Shown piece by piece: positions 32,711-44,216 of a DNA stretch of 64,000 nt. Location of the stretch: the NCBI GenBank assembly GCA_021521415.1, contig JAIQDT010000674.1, forward strand, positions 310,001-374,000. The letters are read 5' to 3'. This DNA is from Bidens hawaiensis (Eukaryota > Streptophyta > Magnoliopsida > Asterales > Asteraceae). Position 1 is the stretch's first letter, and each line of letters starts with the position of its first letter. The position numbers and the translations under genes are program-made. The notes under the pieces are model-generated. The model was not told where the DNA came from. It ran no database searches and was given only the letters and a program-made list of their open reading frames with translations.

Positions 32711-34157
32711 TAAGTTTTAGGGCAAAATGGTCCAACTTTAAAGCCAAAAATGTTATATTTGCTTTAAGGGTAAAATGGCCCAAAGATAAGGCTACAAATG
32801 TTATATTTTATTTACTTTAATGGTAAAATAGCCCTAAGTTAAGGCCAAAACTGTTATATTAGTGGCTCACAACTCTTTATCTCCACCGTTAAAGGTTACT
32901 GGTAAGTTTTAATAGCAAAATGGTCCAATTTTAACGCTAAAAATTATATATTTGCTTTAAGGGTAAAATAGTCCAAAGTTAAGCCCAAAACTGTTATAAT
33001 ATGATTACCTCTATTCAGGTTTTGAGTTGCAGTTTTGTGAGTAAGTTTGTGTGAATTGCCCTTTGTTTTAGATGGGTAAAGATTCTGAACATATTGTTGA
33101 TTACACTACTCCTTGTTATTGTGAAAAGAATGACACTATAGTTTGGTCAATTTACATGCCTACAGTTTTCATCATATGTTGTGTTTCCATACTTGATAAC
33201 CCATTTCTCTATATAATGATTACAGTTTGTTTATTTGTAGGCACTTCTCGAGTACGAAATACATAAGGTCCAGATTGGTGAGCTTGCATTCCCTCTTGCA
33301 ACTGTCTTCCCAGAGGCCCATATTCTTGAAAATGAGGTTTGCTGATAGAATTTTCAGTTTTTATATATGATTACTGTGTTTGAGTCAATTCATATCTATT
33401 TATTATGCATATACCACAGGGCACACATATTTGATTTTATAAATGGCTTGTGCAGGCAAACGGTCATCAAACCCCAGGTTCAGGATCGGGACCAGGTAGG
33501 GCACGGAGGGACGCTGCAGCTCGAGCCATGCAGGGTTAGCATGCTCAACGTCTTTTAGGCTTTGGTGGGTTAGCGAACCAATCACGAAATACTTAACACC
33601 ATAATTAAGAGGCTTGTAAATGAAGCGAATGAACACAAATAGAGCATGTTGGTTTTCATTCGTTTAACTTTAAACGAACAAATGATTGAACACGCACATT
33701 TAAACAAACGAGATTTTCTAGATCTGTTTTGTGTTTGGATTTTGGGAAATTTTGTTGTCTGTTAATGCGTTAATGGTGTGATTTAAATTTAATGAAAGGG
33801 TAGTGTTTTTGTTTTTGCAAATATAAGTTGGAGTGTTGTGATCTTGTTATGGATGATTAAAAAATATTTAGTGGAGTGACCTTTATTAGTATTAAATGAT
33901 TAAAACGAATATCTTTAAAATATAAAGAAGTGAACAATGCGGCAAACCCGAACCCGAGACCCGTTTTTTCGCATTATTGGTCAATTATTTCTTGTGTTCT
34001 AGATTGAAACAAAGACATTTTTTTTTGTTTTTGATTGCAGCTGTAAGTTGAAGACATGGCTGAAGGATAGTGGATATTTTGCAGCTATATCCTTCACTGC
34101 ATATTTTGAACTTTCAAGTTGATGGTTCTTGTTTTTCTTACTGAATTACTGATTTGT
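32711..34157 (+). other. exon-like fragments in non-genic DNA
   Basis: The TGGCTCACAACTCTTTATCTCC...GGTAAGTTTTA...AAAATGGTCCAA unit of about 195 bp is present in two copies. One is split by the retroelement (23489-23535 plus 32711-32860) and the second is at 32863. Frames such as 33072-33266 and the block at 33241-33340 (ALLEYEIHKVQIGELAFPLA) look like exons of an unidentified gene, with no continuous gene model. Confidence 0.4.
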
Positions 34158-34620
34158 TATGCTAATTTACTGCTTAGCAGTAACTTGGGCACGCAACTCG
34201 ACTATTCTTGTTTCTCAAACTGCTTGCAAGATGAATTTATTATTATTAATCATTTGAGTTTTTTTGCTATCACTAGAACAAGTCTTGTCTCTCAAATTAT
34301 CTCACTTGCATAAGGAGGATATTGCTGTTGTTGCAGGCGCACGTATAGTTGCAATAATCCAGGTTAGTCACAACTCACAGTCATATTTATTATGCTAATT
34401 TACTGCTTAGCAGTAACTTGGGCACGCAACTCGACTATTCTTGTTTCTCAAACTGCTTGCAAGATGAATTTATTATTATTAATCATTTGAGTTTTTTCGC
34501 TATCAATAGAACAAGTCTTGTCTCTCAAATTATCTCACTTGCATAAGGAGGATATTGCTGTTGTTGCAGGCGCACGTATAGTTGCAATAATCCAGGTTAG
34601 TCACAACTCACAGTCATATT
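34158..34620. repeat. 233-bp tandem duplication
   Basis: The unit from TATGCTAATTTACTGCTTAG to CACAACTCACAGTCATAT occurs at 34158 and 34391 with only a couple of base differences, so it is recent. It includes an exon-like boundary TTGTTGCAG|GCGCACGTATAG in both copies. Confidence 0.9.
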
Positions 34621-35642
34621 AGTTCATATTATGGTAATTGAAACATCAAGATTACACCCAACATATTTTAATTTATTATTAAAGTTGATTAACTTGCATA
34701 CTAGATTATCAATGAGAATCACCAAAAATCCACTGCAGCCTAACACGCCCCAAAATCGGGCTAATCAACAACCTTCACAACCAACTTTGTTGCATTCGCT
34801 TCAGTAAGGGAAACGAAGGCTGGGTTGTGCAAATCCCAGAGTGGACTGCACAGCTCCTGTCGGATGATTCCAAACAAGTTAAAACAGGTACGCTCATGGG
34901 CCCGGATAAGCTCGTGGTGCTTTTGGAAAACTGCCCGAGTGAAACTGATAAATTACCAGGTAAATAGGCTGACTTTGACAGTTGACCAATAGTCAAAGTA
35001 CTAGCATCTTGGCTGTGTTAACTTTATTTATGGATTTGTTAGTTTTTTTGTACTAAGTTGCAGGTGTTTGTTTCTTCCGGCATTCAGCCTCTTCAGAATA
35101 TGGCTTTACTTATGAGTTGAAACTTGTATTACATTTTGACCAGCCTTGTTTTGCCATTATTCTCTTATCTCAATTTTGACCATGTTTAAATTTAACAGAA
35201 TTATATTGGGGATTTCAAAAATAATATTGTATTGTTTGGAAATAGGCTTTTGGCAATTGTTTACAATTATGTTTACACACTAAGTGCTCAATTAAGCATT
35301 TCTTTTTTTGTGTTCTTTTTATATTTTACATTTCTAAAATAGAACACGAATTTGTATAACATACACCATTTCTAAATTCTAAAAACAAATATCTTGACGG
35401 GTCAATTTCCGAGCCGTCAAACCTTAGTCCCCTACCTAGAAAGATTGAAATATATAACCAGCTCCAACTTTGTGTACATCAGCGTCAAGACCATCTAAGG
35501 GATGACCCGTTAACGAGAAAGATAACAAACGACATTTTAAAGTTAATGGTATGTACATAAAAGCCCCTTGGAACCATAACAAACCGAACCGTTGCAAACT
35601 AAATTTGCGTTGCGTCCCAGTAGCAACGCGTGGGCTCTCTCA
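34621..35642. other. unclassified sequence upstream of a Helitron end
   Basis: No gene supported. The 73-codon minus frame at 34775-34996 has no recognised domain. Probably Helitron interior. Confidence 0.35.
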
Positions 35643-35646
35643 CTAG
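35605..35646 (+). mobile_element. Helitron 3' terminus
   Basis: GCGTTGC...GCAACGC hairpin followed by GTGGGCTCTCTCACTAG and then T: a hairpin plus CTAG end at 35643-35646. The 5' end of this copy was not identified. It plausibly covers the gene-fragment region split by the retroelement. Confidence 0.75.
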
Positions 35647-35704
35647 TTACACGTAAAACATGTTAGGAGGACAAAATGGTAATTGTCAAACTTTAACGTG
35701 ATAC

Positions 35705-35971
35705 ATGTCGGCGACGTTACATTGTACTTGTTACCCTTCCATCCTTAATTCAATTGAATTCATTATCAAACGCTTCAAATTCAAATTTCACAAATACCCA
35801 CAACTCAATTTCTTCTCTCAAGCTCCTCCTTTTCGCGACGCATCCTCCAAGCAATTGCGTTTTCCTATTCCACCGTGGATTGCGTTTCTGAATCGGGTTT
35901 TAAAACTACCTATGCCATTGGACTCGCTTACGGTTGAGGAATTGAAGATTGCTGTTGTAGTTTCAAATTAA
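35705..35971 (+). pseudogene. 88-codon exon-like frame, source unknown
   Basis: ATG at 35705 opens MSATLHCTCYPSILNSIEF...PIPPWIAFLNRVLKLPMP, stop at 35969. The Ser/aromatic- and basic-rich N-terminus could be an organelle-targeting peptide and the first exon of a captured gene. I recognise no domain, and no continuing exon was found. Confidence 0.4.
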
Positions 35972-36309
35972 AGTTCAGTCAAGGTACAAATAGGTATGCT
36001 TTCATCATATCAAGTTTTATTTAGGTTAAATTTGTTGGATTTTGTTATTGTCTCTAATCAGACGAATATTATGTTTTTTCCATGCCCACAAATCTGTTTG
36101 CAAAACTTAATAAGAATAATGATATGTTAGTTCACATAATTTTGTGCAGTGAGTTGTTAGTTCCATATATCATTTAAACTATCACAAGTAAAGTTTGAAC
36201 TTTCAACTACTTAAGAATTCAAATACAAGTTACAGCTTAAATTTCGGTGAAAAGTTCCTAACTTAAAGTTGGGAGTTGGGACATAAACGAATTAAAAGAA
36301 TCATTGATG

Positions 36310-36725
36310 GTAGTAAACGAAGCAAACGAACACGAACGGGGCATGTTCGTGTTCGTTCATTTAACTTTAACCGAACAAACGGGAGAAACACAAACAATTA
36401 AATGAACAGGGGTTAAAGCCAAAAACTGAATAAACTCAAACCGATACCGAACCAAATATAATCAAGACCGAAACCGAACTGAAACCAGAACACAGAAACC
36501 AAACCTAAACAACACTGAACTGAAACCAAAAGTCGAATAAAATCAAATCGAACCAAAGCAAAACGAAACTAAAAAACGATACTAAACCGAGACTATACAT
36601 TGAAACCGAACCGAGACTAAAATTCCAACTCCAAAAAACTAAACAAATTGAAACCGACCTGAAACAAAACCAACAACCAAAAAAATTGGACCAAAAGGAA
36701 ACCAAAAAAAACCAAAAAAACTTAC
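36310..36725. repeat. GAAACC/AACCGA-rich low-complexity tract
   Basis: About 400 bp dominated by ACCGAAACC-like words with few T residues on the plus strand. The minus-strand frame at 36505-36705 is a by-product of this composition. Confidence 0.8.
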
Positions 36726-36948
36726 CAAAATGGTTGTTACCGGTTCTTCACCTATACTTTGACACTGGTCAAACATGAACCAAACCAGTTTTAAACTTGT
36801 CAAAACCTAACCGAACTGGTTATATTGAATCTTGCTAACCGTCCGATGAATACTTTTTTATCTTTGCATAGGCAGGTCTTACTTATTCTAATATCGTCTT
36901 CGGTTATTAAAGCACCACTTGAATGAGCTGGCCGATATTGTGGAGCTA

Positions 36949-37365
36949 AGTTAGGACATGTCTTTGCTTCACCTCAACAGCAACAAATTCTCAGCCACAA
37001 TCCCAACCACCTTAAAAGACCTTTTTGCCCTCACCGAACTTGACCTCAGTAATAACCTGTTTTCAGGATCATTTCCTATCACCACCTTACAAATCCCAAG
37101 TCTTGTCTATTTAGACCTCAGATTCAAATCTTTTTTCAGGACCCGATCTTGTGTTTAATGAAAATCTTGATGCAAGTTTGCTTAATAACAACAATTTTGA
37201 TGGTGAAATCCCACTAAGTTTAGCAAATTCACCACCTTCAGTTATTAATTCAGCCAATAATAAGCTTAAAGGTGATATCCCATATAGCTTTCTTATTTAC
37301 TTTAAAATAGTCATGATGCATATATATCAAATCTTGCAGTTCAAACTGATTCCTCCCGGATAGAA
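36949..37365 (+). pseudogene. LRR-extensin-like (LRX) gene fragment
   Basis: Two overlapping frames (36958-37158 and 37151-37363) encode plant leucine-rich repeats: LHLNSNKFSATIPTTLKDL, LTELDLSNNLFSGSFPITTL, LVYLDLRF, then FNENLDASLLNNNNFDGEIP and VINSANNKLKGDIPYSF. The order and the FNENLDA.LNNNNFDGEIP motif match the N-terminal LRR domain of LRX/pollen-extensin-like cell-wall proteins. A frameshift separates the halves and both ends are missing. It lies between Helitron 3' termini at 35646 and 40659, so Helitron capture is likely. Confidence 0.75.
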
Positions 37366-38468
37366 AAACAAAAGCGGATATTTCTCTGGCTGACCTGTTT
37401 GCACTGCCACTTTCAGTGTTTGGTGTTGGGCTGCTGCTTTCATTAAAATCGGACGCTGCATGCTTTTTCAGGGCTCTTTACTTCACGCCTTCATCAGTAG
37501 AGAAACTTTAGGTAATGCATACATCTTCCAACTTCACAATTTGGATGATTTTATTATTTAATAGAAAAGTTCTATTTATTCACCATTTGAGTTAATGGGA
37601 TTATAATGTTTGGTTTTAATTGTTATTTGATGGTTAATTTTCTCTTTGTAGAGCCATGCATGGAGCCACCATTCATTTGTCTTTTTTTTTAAATAATATC
37701 GCACTACCCTCTTGTTTTGTGGTGAGTTATTATAGAATAACTAAGAGCATGTGCCAGTACATTAAACATGCTACTAAGATCTTTATAGCCCCATGATCCA
37801 ACGTTTACTTGACTTTCTTTAATTACTCTGCTTGCATCATATTGCGCCTAGCTTAGCAACTTGCATTGGGCACTTGACATTTAAGTGGATTAAAACCAAA
37901 AAGTCCGTTGTCAGTGGATGTTGAATTCAACCTTTGAGACCTCTACTGTAGGGGCCTGAACTACCCCGGCCAGAGCCCGCCTAAGCTCAAGCTTGACATT
38001 CTTAAATAAGGGACTTGTTTAAAGCACCATTTCTAAAGCTTGAGCTCAGCTCATATAGTCATATGTAATTTTCAAGCTCGATCACGGTTATGCTCAACGG
38101 TATTTCAGAAGGTTTTACTATGTTAGTTAAATTGCTCTTTGCAGTTTGACCTTATAAAAAATTCAAACTTACAAAATCAGTTTTAACGGGTCAAACGGTC
38201 ATTATTGTTATACTTATGGGTAATGGGTATATCGTGTACTTTTCCTTCATACACAGCCTTAATTGTAACCTGGATTAATGCATGGTTTAACGCCTTTTAA
38301 ATTGTTATAGGCCAAAGCTATAAATGGAAATCCAACTGTGGGAGATTATTCCTTCGCTAAGCATAACAAGGTACATGCCCAACAGCCAGTACTAATATAG
38401 TCCTAAGAATTTCCATTTCCAATACATTAAACCACATGAATATACACAAGGTAAAATATTTATTAGAT
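37366..38468. other. unclassified sequence with one exon-like block
   Basis: 37369-37512 can be read as KADISLADLFALPLSVFGVG...SSVEKL then stop, a short hydrophobic exon of unknown origin. The rest is AT-rich and non-coding. Confidence 0.35.
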
Positions 38469-38485
38469 AGTTATATACTAAGCAG

Positions 38486-38877
38486 ACGCCCTGCTTGCGG
38501 TGCACCCATATTATGTATGTATGTGTGAACCCTCGGGTGGGCAAAAGTGAAATTGCACTAATGTTGACGTTATTTTACTAATCTCGTGAAAATAACGTTA
38601 AAAGTGGCTGACGGTTAATCAGGCATCATGTGGTGGCGTTGATAGCCGAAAGACAAGGTTACACGCACCAATCGGCCGGTGTCCTGGTGGTTGAGTGTTA
38701 TGTGCCTTATGTCCAAGGCTTGATGCAAAACTACTATCGAGCCGGGGGTCTCACCGAAAGCAGCCTCTCTATTCCTATGGGGTTGAGGTAAAGCTGTCTA
38801 CATCTTACCCTCCTCAGACCCTACCATAGCTTTGCTATTGGTGGGATTTACTGAGTACGATAATGATGATGATGATG
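38486..38877 (+). mobile_element. SINE-like element with 17-bp target duplication
   Basis: Flanked by perfect AGTTATATACTAAGCAG at 38469-38485 and 38878-38894. The 3' part (GCAGCCTCTCTATTCCTATG, CTTACCCTCCTCAGACCCTA, TTGCTATTGGTGGGATTTAC) is the conserved end of the plant TS/SINE-like family. It finishes in a (GAT)n tail, as non-LTR elements do. The TGGTGGTTGAGTG region near 38687 may be the A box. At 392 bp it is longer than the usual ~200 bp, so the 5' half may be extra sequence. Confidence 0.85.
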
Positions 38878-38894
38878 AGTTATATACTAAGCAG

Positions 38895-40615
38895 TTAATG
38901 TGGAAAAATATCAAATATCGGTTATCGCATTGAGATATCGGTAATTTAAAATCATGTAAAATCATAAACATAGCAATTAACACTAATAATTCAGTATAGT
39001 CTCACATCATTAACAAATTAACCTTTTGCAAATTGCAGAACACTAACAATCGTAGCAAGTGAGAATTGATTAAGACTTAAAACAATAACATTAAACACTA
39101 AAAGTTGATAATTAAGACTTAAAACACTGATATCGGGAATATCGGTGATATATCGGTCAAATATTAGCCCAATATCTGTCAATATCGTTGATATTATCGG
39201 TACCGATATTTTGAACCGATATTCTGACTTGTATATCTTCAACGGACCAATAACCGATATATCACTGATATATCGGTGATATCGTTTGCATAGGTTATAT
39301 ACTTATATGATGAATATTGATTCAGTTTTGTATGATTACTATTTCTTTATATTGCCTTGTAGAATTTTAAAGATATGGATGCTTCAACTGTTTTTGGGTT
39401 TGCCTCAAGTTTTGGCTCAGTGCAGAAGCATTTAATTGATACAAGTATGGCACAACAAACTCAAGGATGTTAATAAAAATATGTAACATAGTTACCTTTC
39501 AGGATAAAAGTTAAACAGTGTAATGAAGATGAAAATTAATCAAGTCTTGGTCAACCACTTGTTGAACCATACAGCTACTGCTTTTAACAATCAAATTTCA
39601 ATTCTGAGTTCCTCAACAAAGGTTAGTTTTTCCTATGATGCAGTCTTATTTTGAAATGTTGGAAAATTGTGGTTTGCATGGAAATAAAAAAGCCGATCCA
39701 TAACAGAAAAACCTGAACCAAAACAAACCTAAACAAAAGGTGACACTTTGGATTCCGGTTACTCAGAATTTTGGGTTATGCTCTTGTTTTACATGGTGCG
39801 GTTTGACTTTTAAACGTCAAAATTCAGTTTATAGTTTAAATCGGTCATGTTTTGAATGGGCAGTTTGACTTTTTTTATGTCAACTAATGACAAACTCTTA
39901 AACGGTGGTTAATTACGACCAACTAAAATCAAAATTAATTTTATTGGTAACTTTGACATTCTGAACCCGGGATATTTGAACATACCCTGTTTTTGCTTGC
40001 TTTAGTTTTTGGGTTCAAAATTTGTTTAGCATGTTTGCTGCCTTGTTCTTTCGTTCATCATATGTATCTATTTTTGCTTCTTGATCAATTGTTGTTAATT
40101 TCCTTATGTAACTTTTTGCCAACACATATTTTATCTTATTATCTTAACTATCAATTATAAGCAGTATTCTACTGCGCAAATTAGAATATCTGTGTGTTTT
40201 AGGGGAAGTATTCCCATGTAGCTGCACTTTTATGGGTCATATGTTTAACATGTGCAGTTTGACTTCTAAAAGTTAATTTATATAATTCTTAGTTTTATGG
40301 TTTTCGCAATCTGTATGACAATTTTTCATTTGAAGTTACGAATATTTGACCACAAGTATCACTTTCCGGTTAACTCTCATTTAAAGTTGTGAATTGATGC
40401 ATACTTTATTAGTAATTACTAAATTAGTATAAAACCAAATACCCTACCAAGTTTGGGACAACTTTTGTGTATCCAAACTCCAAAGCATCCAGATAGCTCA
40501 AGATAATCATAGATACATTATTGCCCCACAACTATTTTATATCTATATGCACAAAATCGAAAAAGACCATGTAAAATCGACCGTAGCAATCATGAACTAA
40601 GCAGTTATAGACCGA
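38895..40615. other. unclassified sequence
   Basis: Contains an imperfect ATATCGGTGATATATCGGT-type cluster at 38920-39290 and one exon-like block near 39372-39450. No gene supported. Confidence 0.4.
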
Positions 40616-40659
40616 ATTCCCGTTGCGTCCCTGCCGCAACGCGCGGGCTCTCCTACTGG
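40616..40659 (+). mobile_element. Helitron 3' terminus
   Basis: CGTTGCG...CGCAACG hairpin at about 40621-40641, then CGGGCTCTCCTACTGG and T. The end is CTGG, which fits CTRR. Same family as the terminus at 35646 by hairpin and GGGCTCTC sequence. The 5' end was not found. Confidence 0.7.
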
Positions 40660-40726
40660 TGTATTTTTATGAGCATATCACTAGGCCTTATTGGCTTGCT
40701 TACGAGGGGTAGTAGAAACCTTAATT

Positions 40727-40732
<6 letters not shown>

Positions 40733-40761
<29 letters not shown>
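40733..40761. repeat. (TA)n microsatellite
   Basis: About 14 TA units, followed by TTTCGGGGCGTTACA, which resembles the end of a TGTAACGCCCC-type LTR and may be a residual LTR border. Confidence 0.85.
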
Positions 40762-40764
<3 letters not shown>

Positions 40765-42039
40765 CGGGGCGTTACAAGCTCTCACTGTTAGCTTAGAATT
40801 TTAATCGTAATTTTTATAGACCATTTAATGTCTTAATGTTAGAGAAGGTCCAGGTTGAGAAAATTGACGATTGAGGACTTTGTGAGGTATATGTGATTTG
40901 ATTGAATTCCAAATTGTTTTTGAAAGTGATGATTTAATAATTATGTACATTTAGGTTTGAGATCATTTTGAATTATATATCAATAATACTTATTTATAAA
41001 TTTCAAGTAAGAAAAAGATTTAAAAAAACATATCTCCATTCTGGCCCAACTCGATTTGTTTGAAAGATTCATTTTAACCATAACCCGCATTGGCCTGTTA
41101 CACAATGCACGTGACCAGCCCATTTTGCCACCTTTAATGTGTAGCTTTTTAATTTCAGGCAGTAATAATGAAACGATGGTCTTTTCTGGAAGCTCTGGTC
41201 TTGGGTATCAAACAACCAACTGAAGACACGCAATTAGTAATCCTTGCTGCTGGGGATAAGGTTAGTTTTAGGTTAGTTCTAGGGTCAATCAAACGGTCTA
41301 GGGTTATTCATGTGAAATGTTTGGGTCTGTAAAAGAACTATTACAACTGATTGGTTTTGCTAAATGCACAAGTAAACCAAAACATTTTCTTTAGAGGTTG
41401 ACCTGACCCAATCTGTTCAGTTTGTCAAACTAACATATTTTACAAACCTATACTCATTGATCTAATTATGAAACATCTTCTTTATCAGTTTCAAAAATAA
41501 TATTTGTCTTAACATTATCAAAGTCGCCAAGTCACTAACATGTTTAACCTTGGCGACTTTAGAGTTTAGAGGAAAGAGTGGACTAGAAGAACTGAGAAGA
41601 CAAGGTTGAACATTCTAACTTCTAAGTTGGTGATTGTCTAACTTTATGCCTAAATTATGATTTGGTTAGTGATTTTATAATAAAGTTTGATTCTTTCATG
41701 CTTAATATTAGAATACAAAAAAGTTTGCTTTCAACTGTGGTAATTTGATTGATCCTTTTGAAGTGGCATGTTAGAAGTCAAATCAGGTCGCAACACAAAA
41801 TTATACAAGGCCTGTGCTCGGAAGGTTACTTAAAGTGATACACTTTAATTATCAGCAGGAATGGTGGTTTTGGATATTGTATGCAATGAGGGAAAAGCTT
41901 TGGAGTGATTGTTTTGGATATTGCATGCAATGGGGAAAAAGCCTTAGTTGTGCATATTTATTTTGCTCATTCGTTCTCAGTTCTTTGTCTATCTTCTCTC
42001 TAATATTCTATATTTGGTGCTCGTAGTATAAAATCATCT
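40762..42039. other. unclassified sequence with exon-like block
   Basis: 41158-41262 reads AVIMKRWSFLEALVLGIKQP... after an acceptor-like TTTCAG and ends at a donor-like AAG|GTTAG. Source gene not recognised. Otherwise non-coding. Confidence 0.35.
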
Positions 42040-42073
42040 AAAACCCGCGCAAAGCACAGGTTTTAAATACTAG
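42040..42073 (+). mobile_element. Helitron 3' terminus
   Basis: AAAACC...GGTTTT imperfect hairpin, then AAATACTAG and T. The AAATACTAG end is shared with the Helitron ending at 12533. The extent to the left is unresolved. Confidence 0.65.
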
Positions 42074-42417
42074 TTTGTAATTAATTATATCTATATTTTT
42101 TTTCCTTCTTTAATTTAGTGGTGTATGAATACAATTTATAAATTTACCAGAAACACTTCTTTCCGTTCGTGAATGAATTAACAAAATAAGAATGTATTAC
42201 AGGGGTTCTTAATAGAATCGGTTTTGCTATTCGGGTTGTGACGGAGCTTACAGCCTGTTTACCGTCACTTTATTCTAATCGGTTTAATTATCCATTAGTT
42301 AAAAGAAACTTTTAACTTCATTCATTCATATCAAATAAGAATATCATACGTGTTGTTCAAGCACTAATCACACGGACCCATTATTTTCAATATTCAAATA
42401 ATAATATGATTAATACT
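42074..42417. other. 3' flank of the decarboxylase gene
   Basis: No coding signal. AATAAT-type words on the minus strand just beyond 42418 could serve as polyadenylation signals. Confidence 0.4.
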
Positions 42418-43951
42418 TTACTTGCAACTTAAAGGTTCATGCTCGTTCACCATGGTATTTGCCACATCCTTTATCACCTCCCAAGCACTAATCACATGGC
42501 GTTCTTCTGTGAGTGTGCTTCCCACCACAAACCTCAACATATAAGTCCCACCAACCGCGGTGTGAGTCAAGTAAACTCGCCCCGTCGAGTTGACTCGCTC
42601 AAGTAGCTTTTTGTTAAGCAAGTCAGTATACCCGGAGTCAAACCCGTTGAACTGTTTTAACCGAAAACACACCAAGGAAAACTGTCGTGGCACAACAACC
42701 TCAAACTTCACATCCAACTTCACTAGCTGTTCAAAGGTTATCGCCATCTGGACATCTGACCGAATGTGATTTTGTAAATTTTCAACACCGTAACTACGTA
42801 GGATGAACCATAAACGTAGAGACTTGAACCTTCGAGCCGTCCCGATTTGCCAATCCTTGTAACTCACCACCGAGTTTGACTCGCTATGCTCGTTTTTTAA
42901 GTACTCGGGATTGGTTCGCATCACATTCACAATCAAATTAGGGTTTTTTCACCCATAAACAACAACACTCCGCGTAACTGAGTAGCCATTTATGCGGACT
43001 CAAACTCAGTGAATCAACTTTCTCAACTCCATCAAGATAATGTCTATACTCCGGACATATGCATGCGTTTCCCCCATAAGCCGCGTCCACATGAACCCAC
43101 ATATTATACTTATTTGCCACGTCAACAAGTGCGTTAACGGGGTCCACTGCGGTCGTGGAGGTGGTCCCAATTGTAAGGCATAGAAAAAGCGGAACCAGCC
43201 CTTGTTCCATGTCAGCGTCAATGACTTTTCGAAGGGTTTTAGGATCAAGAGAAAACCCATTCTCCAAACATGTCGGTACCGACCGAATATTCTTTGGATC
43301 AATACCGGCTAGCTTGCATACTTTCTTGAACATAACATGAGTTTGATCTGACCCGTACACTACTAACTTTCCAATATGCTCGACTCCAATAGTATTAAGT
43401 ACATGATCACGAGCTGCAACTAGGGTGCACAAAGTCGACTCACTTGTGGTGGATTGCAAAACCCCGCCACCCGAACCCGAAAACATGAAGCTTTTTGGGA
43501 GACGAAGCATAACCGCCAGCCAATCCATCACCACCATCTCAAGCTCAGTTGCAGCCGTTGAAGCAACCCAATTGAACCCGACCGCATTAAAACACGTGCA
43601 CAACATTTCGCCAATGAATGTGGCCGAGCTCACGGAAGCAGGAAAGTATGCAAAAAAGTTTGGGCTTAGCCAATGTGTCATCCCAGGGATAATATCCTTT
43701 TGGACATCTTTTAGGATCGTGTCGAATGATTCGGGTGTGTCGGGTGGGGTTTGGGGCAAGCGGTTTTTGAGGTAACCGGGTTGAACTTGGCTAAGAACCG
43801 GGTAGTTTTCGATATTATTGTAGTAATCAGCGATGAAATCGACCGCTTTGTGGGCTTTGGCGCGAAAGTTTTCGGGATTGAGGTGGTTGAAGCCTTTGGC
43901 ATAATCGGATAATTGTGGGAATGTGATAAAGTCGGAAGGAGGGCTTCCCAT
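42418..43951 (-). pseudogene. TYDC: tyrosine/aromatic L-amino-acid decarboxylase, one-base frameshift
   Basis: PLP-dependent group II decarboxylase (tyrosine/DOPA decarboxylase type), making tyramine or related amines in the cytosol. Intronless, as plant TYDC genes usually are. ATG at 43951. The first frame (337 codons) holds the N-terminal [19 protein letters not shown] motif, the [12 protein letters not shown] loop, [16 protein letters not shown] and SPHKWLL with the PLP-binding lysine at residue 321. It then ends at a TAA because an A6 run (42944-42949, T6 on the plus strand) puts the frame out by one. The rest continues in the next frame (RTNPEYL..., YKDWQIGTARRFKSLRLW) to a normal C-terminus. 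Allowing for one extra base the length is about 510 residues, normal for the family. Tyr in NPEYL, 29 residues after the lysine, is the catalytic-loop tyrosine of true decarboxylases (Phe in aldehyde synthases). It is a pseudogene unless the extra A is a sequencing error. Confidence 0.9.
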
Positions 43952-44028
43952 TTTGCGGGTGTGAACTGAACAAAAGGTTAGACGTAAGCGATTTAGGATA
44001 TAGACAAAGTAAGGTGAAGAGTGGTTAT

Positions 44029-44040
44029 CTATTTATAAAT
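44029..44040 (-). promoter_or_regulatory. TATA box of the decarboxylase gene
   Basis: TTTATAAATAGA on the minus strand, about 80 bp upstream of the ATG at 43951. A start site near 44000 would leave a ~50-nt leader. A hAT MITE lies only about 180 bp further upstream. Confidence 0.65.
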
Positions 44041-44216
44041 GGCAATGGCGGTTCTTGTTGTGTAGGCGGTTTGGAAGGTTACTACTGTTTATGGTTGTGT
44101 ATATGGTTGTTAGTCTCTAATCAGTTAGGTGAGTATTGAATGCCAAACGGGATTAGCATATTCGCATACGGATCGCAAAAGCATGTTTCTACTAAAGGCA
44201 CATCGTCAACGTAAGC

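Noticed and set aside
43155..43775. Plus-strand frames opposite the decarboxylase
   Set aside because: Shadows of the real minus-strand coding region.
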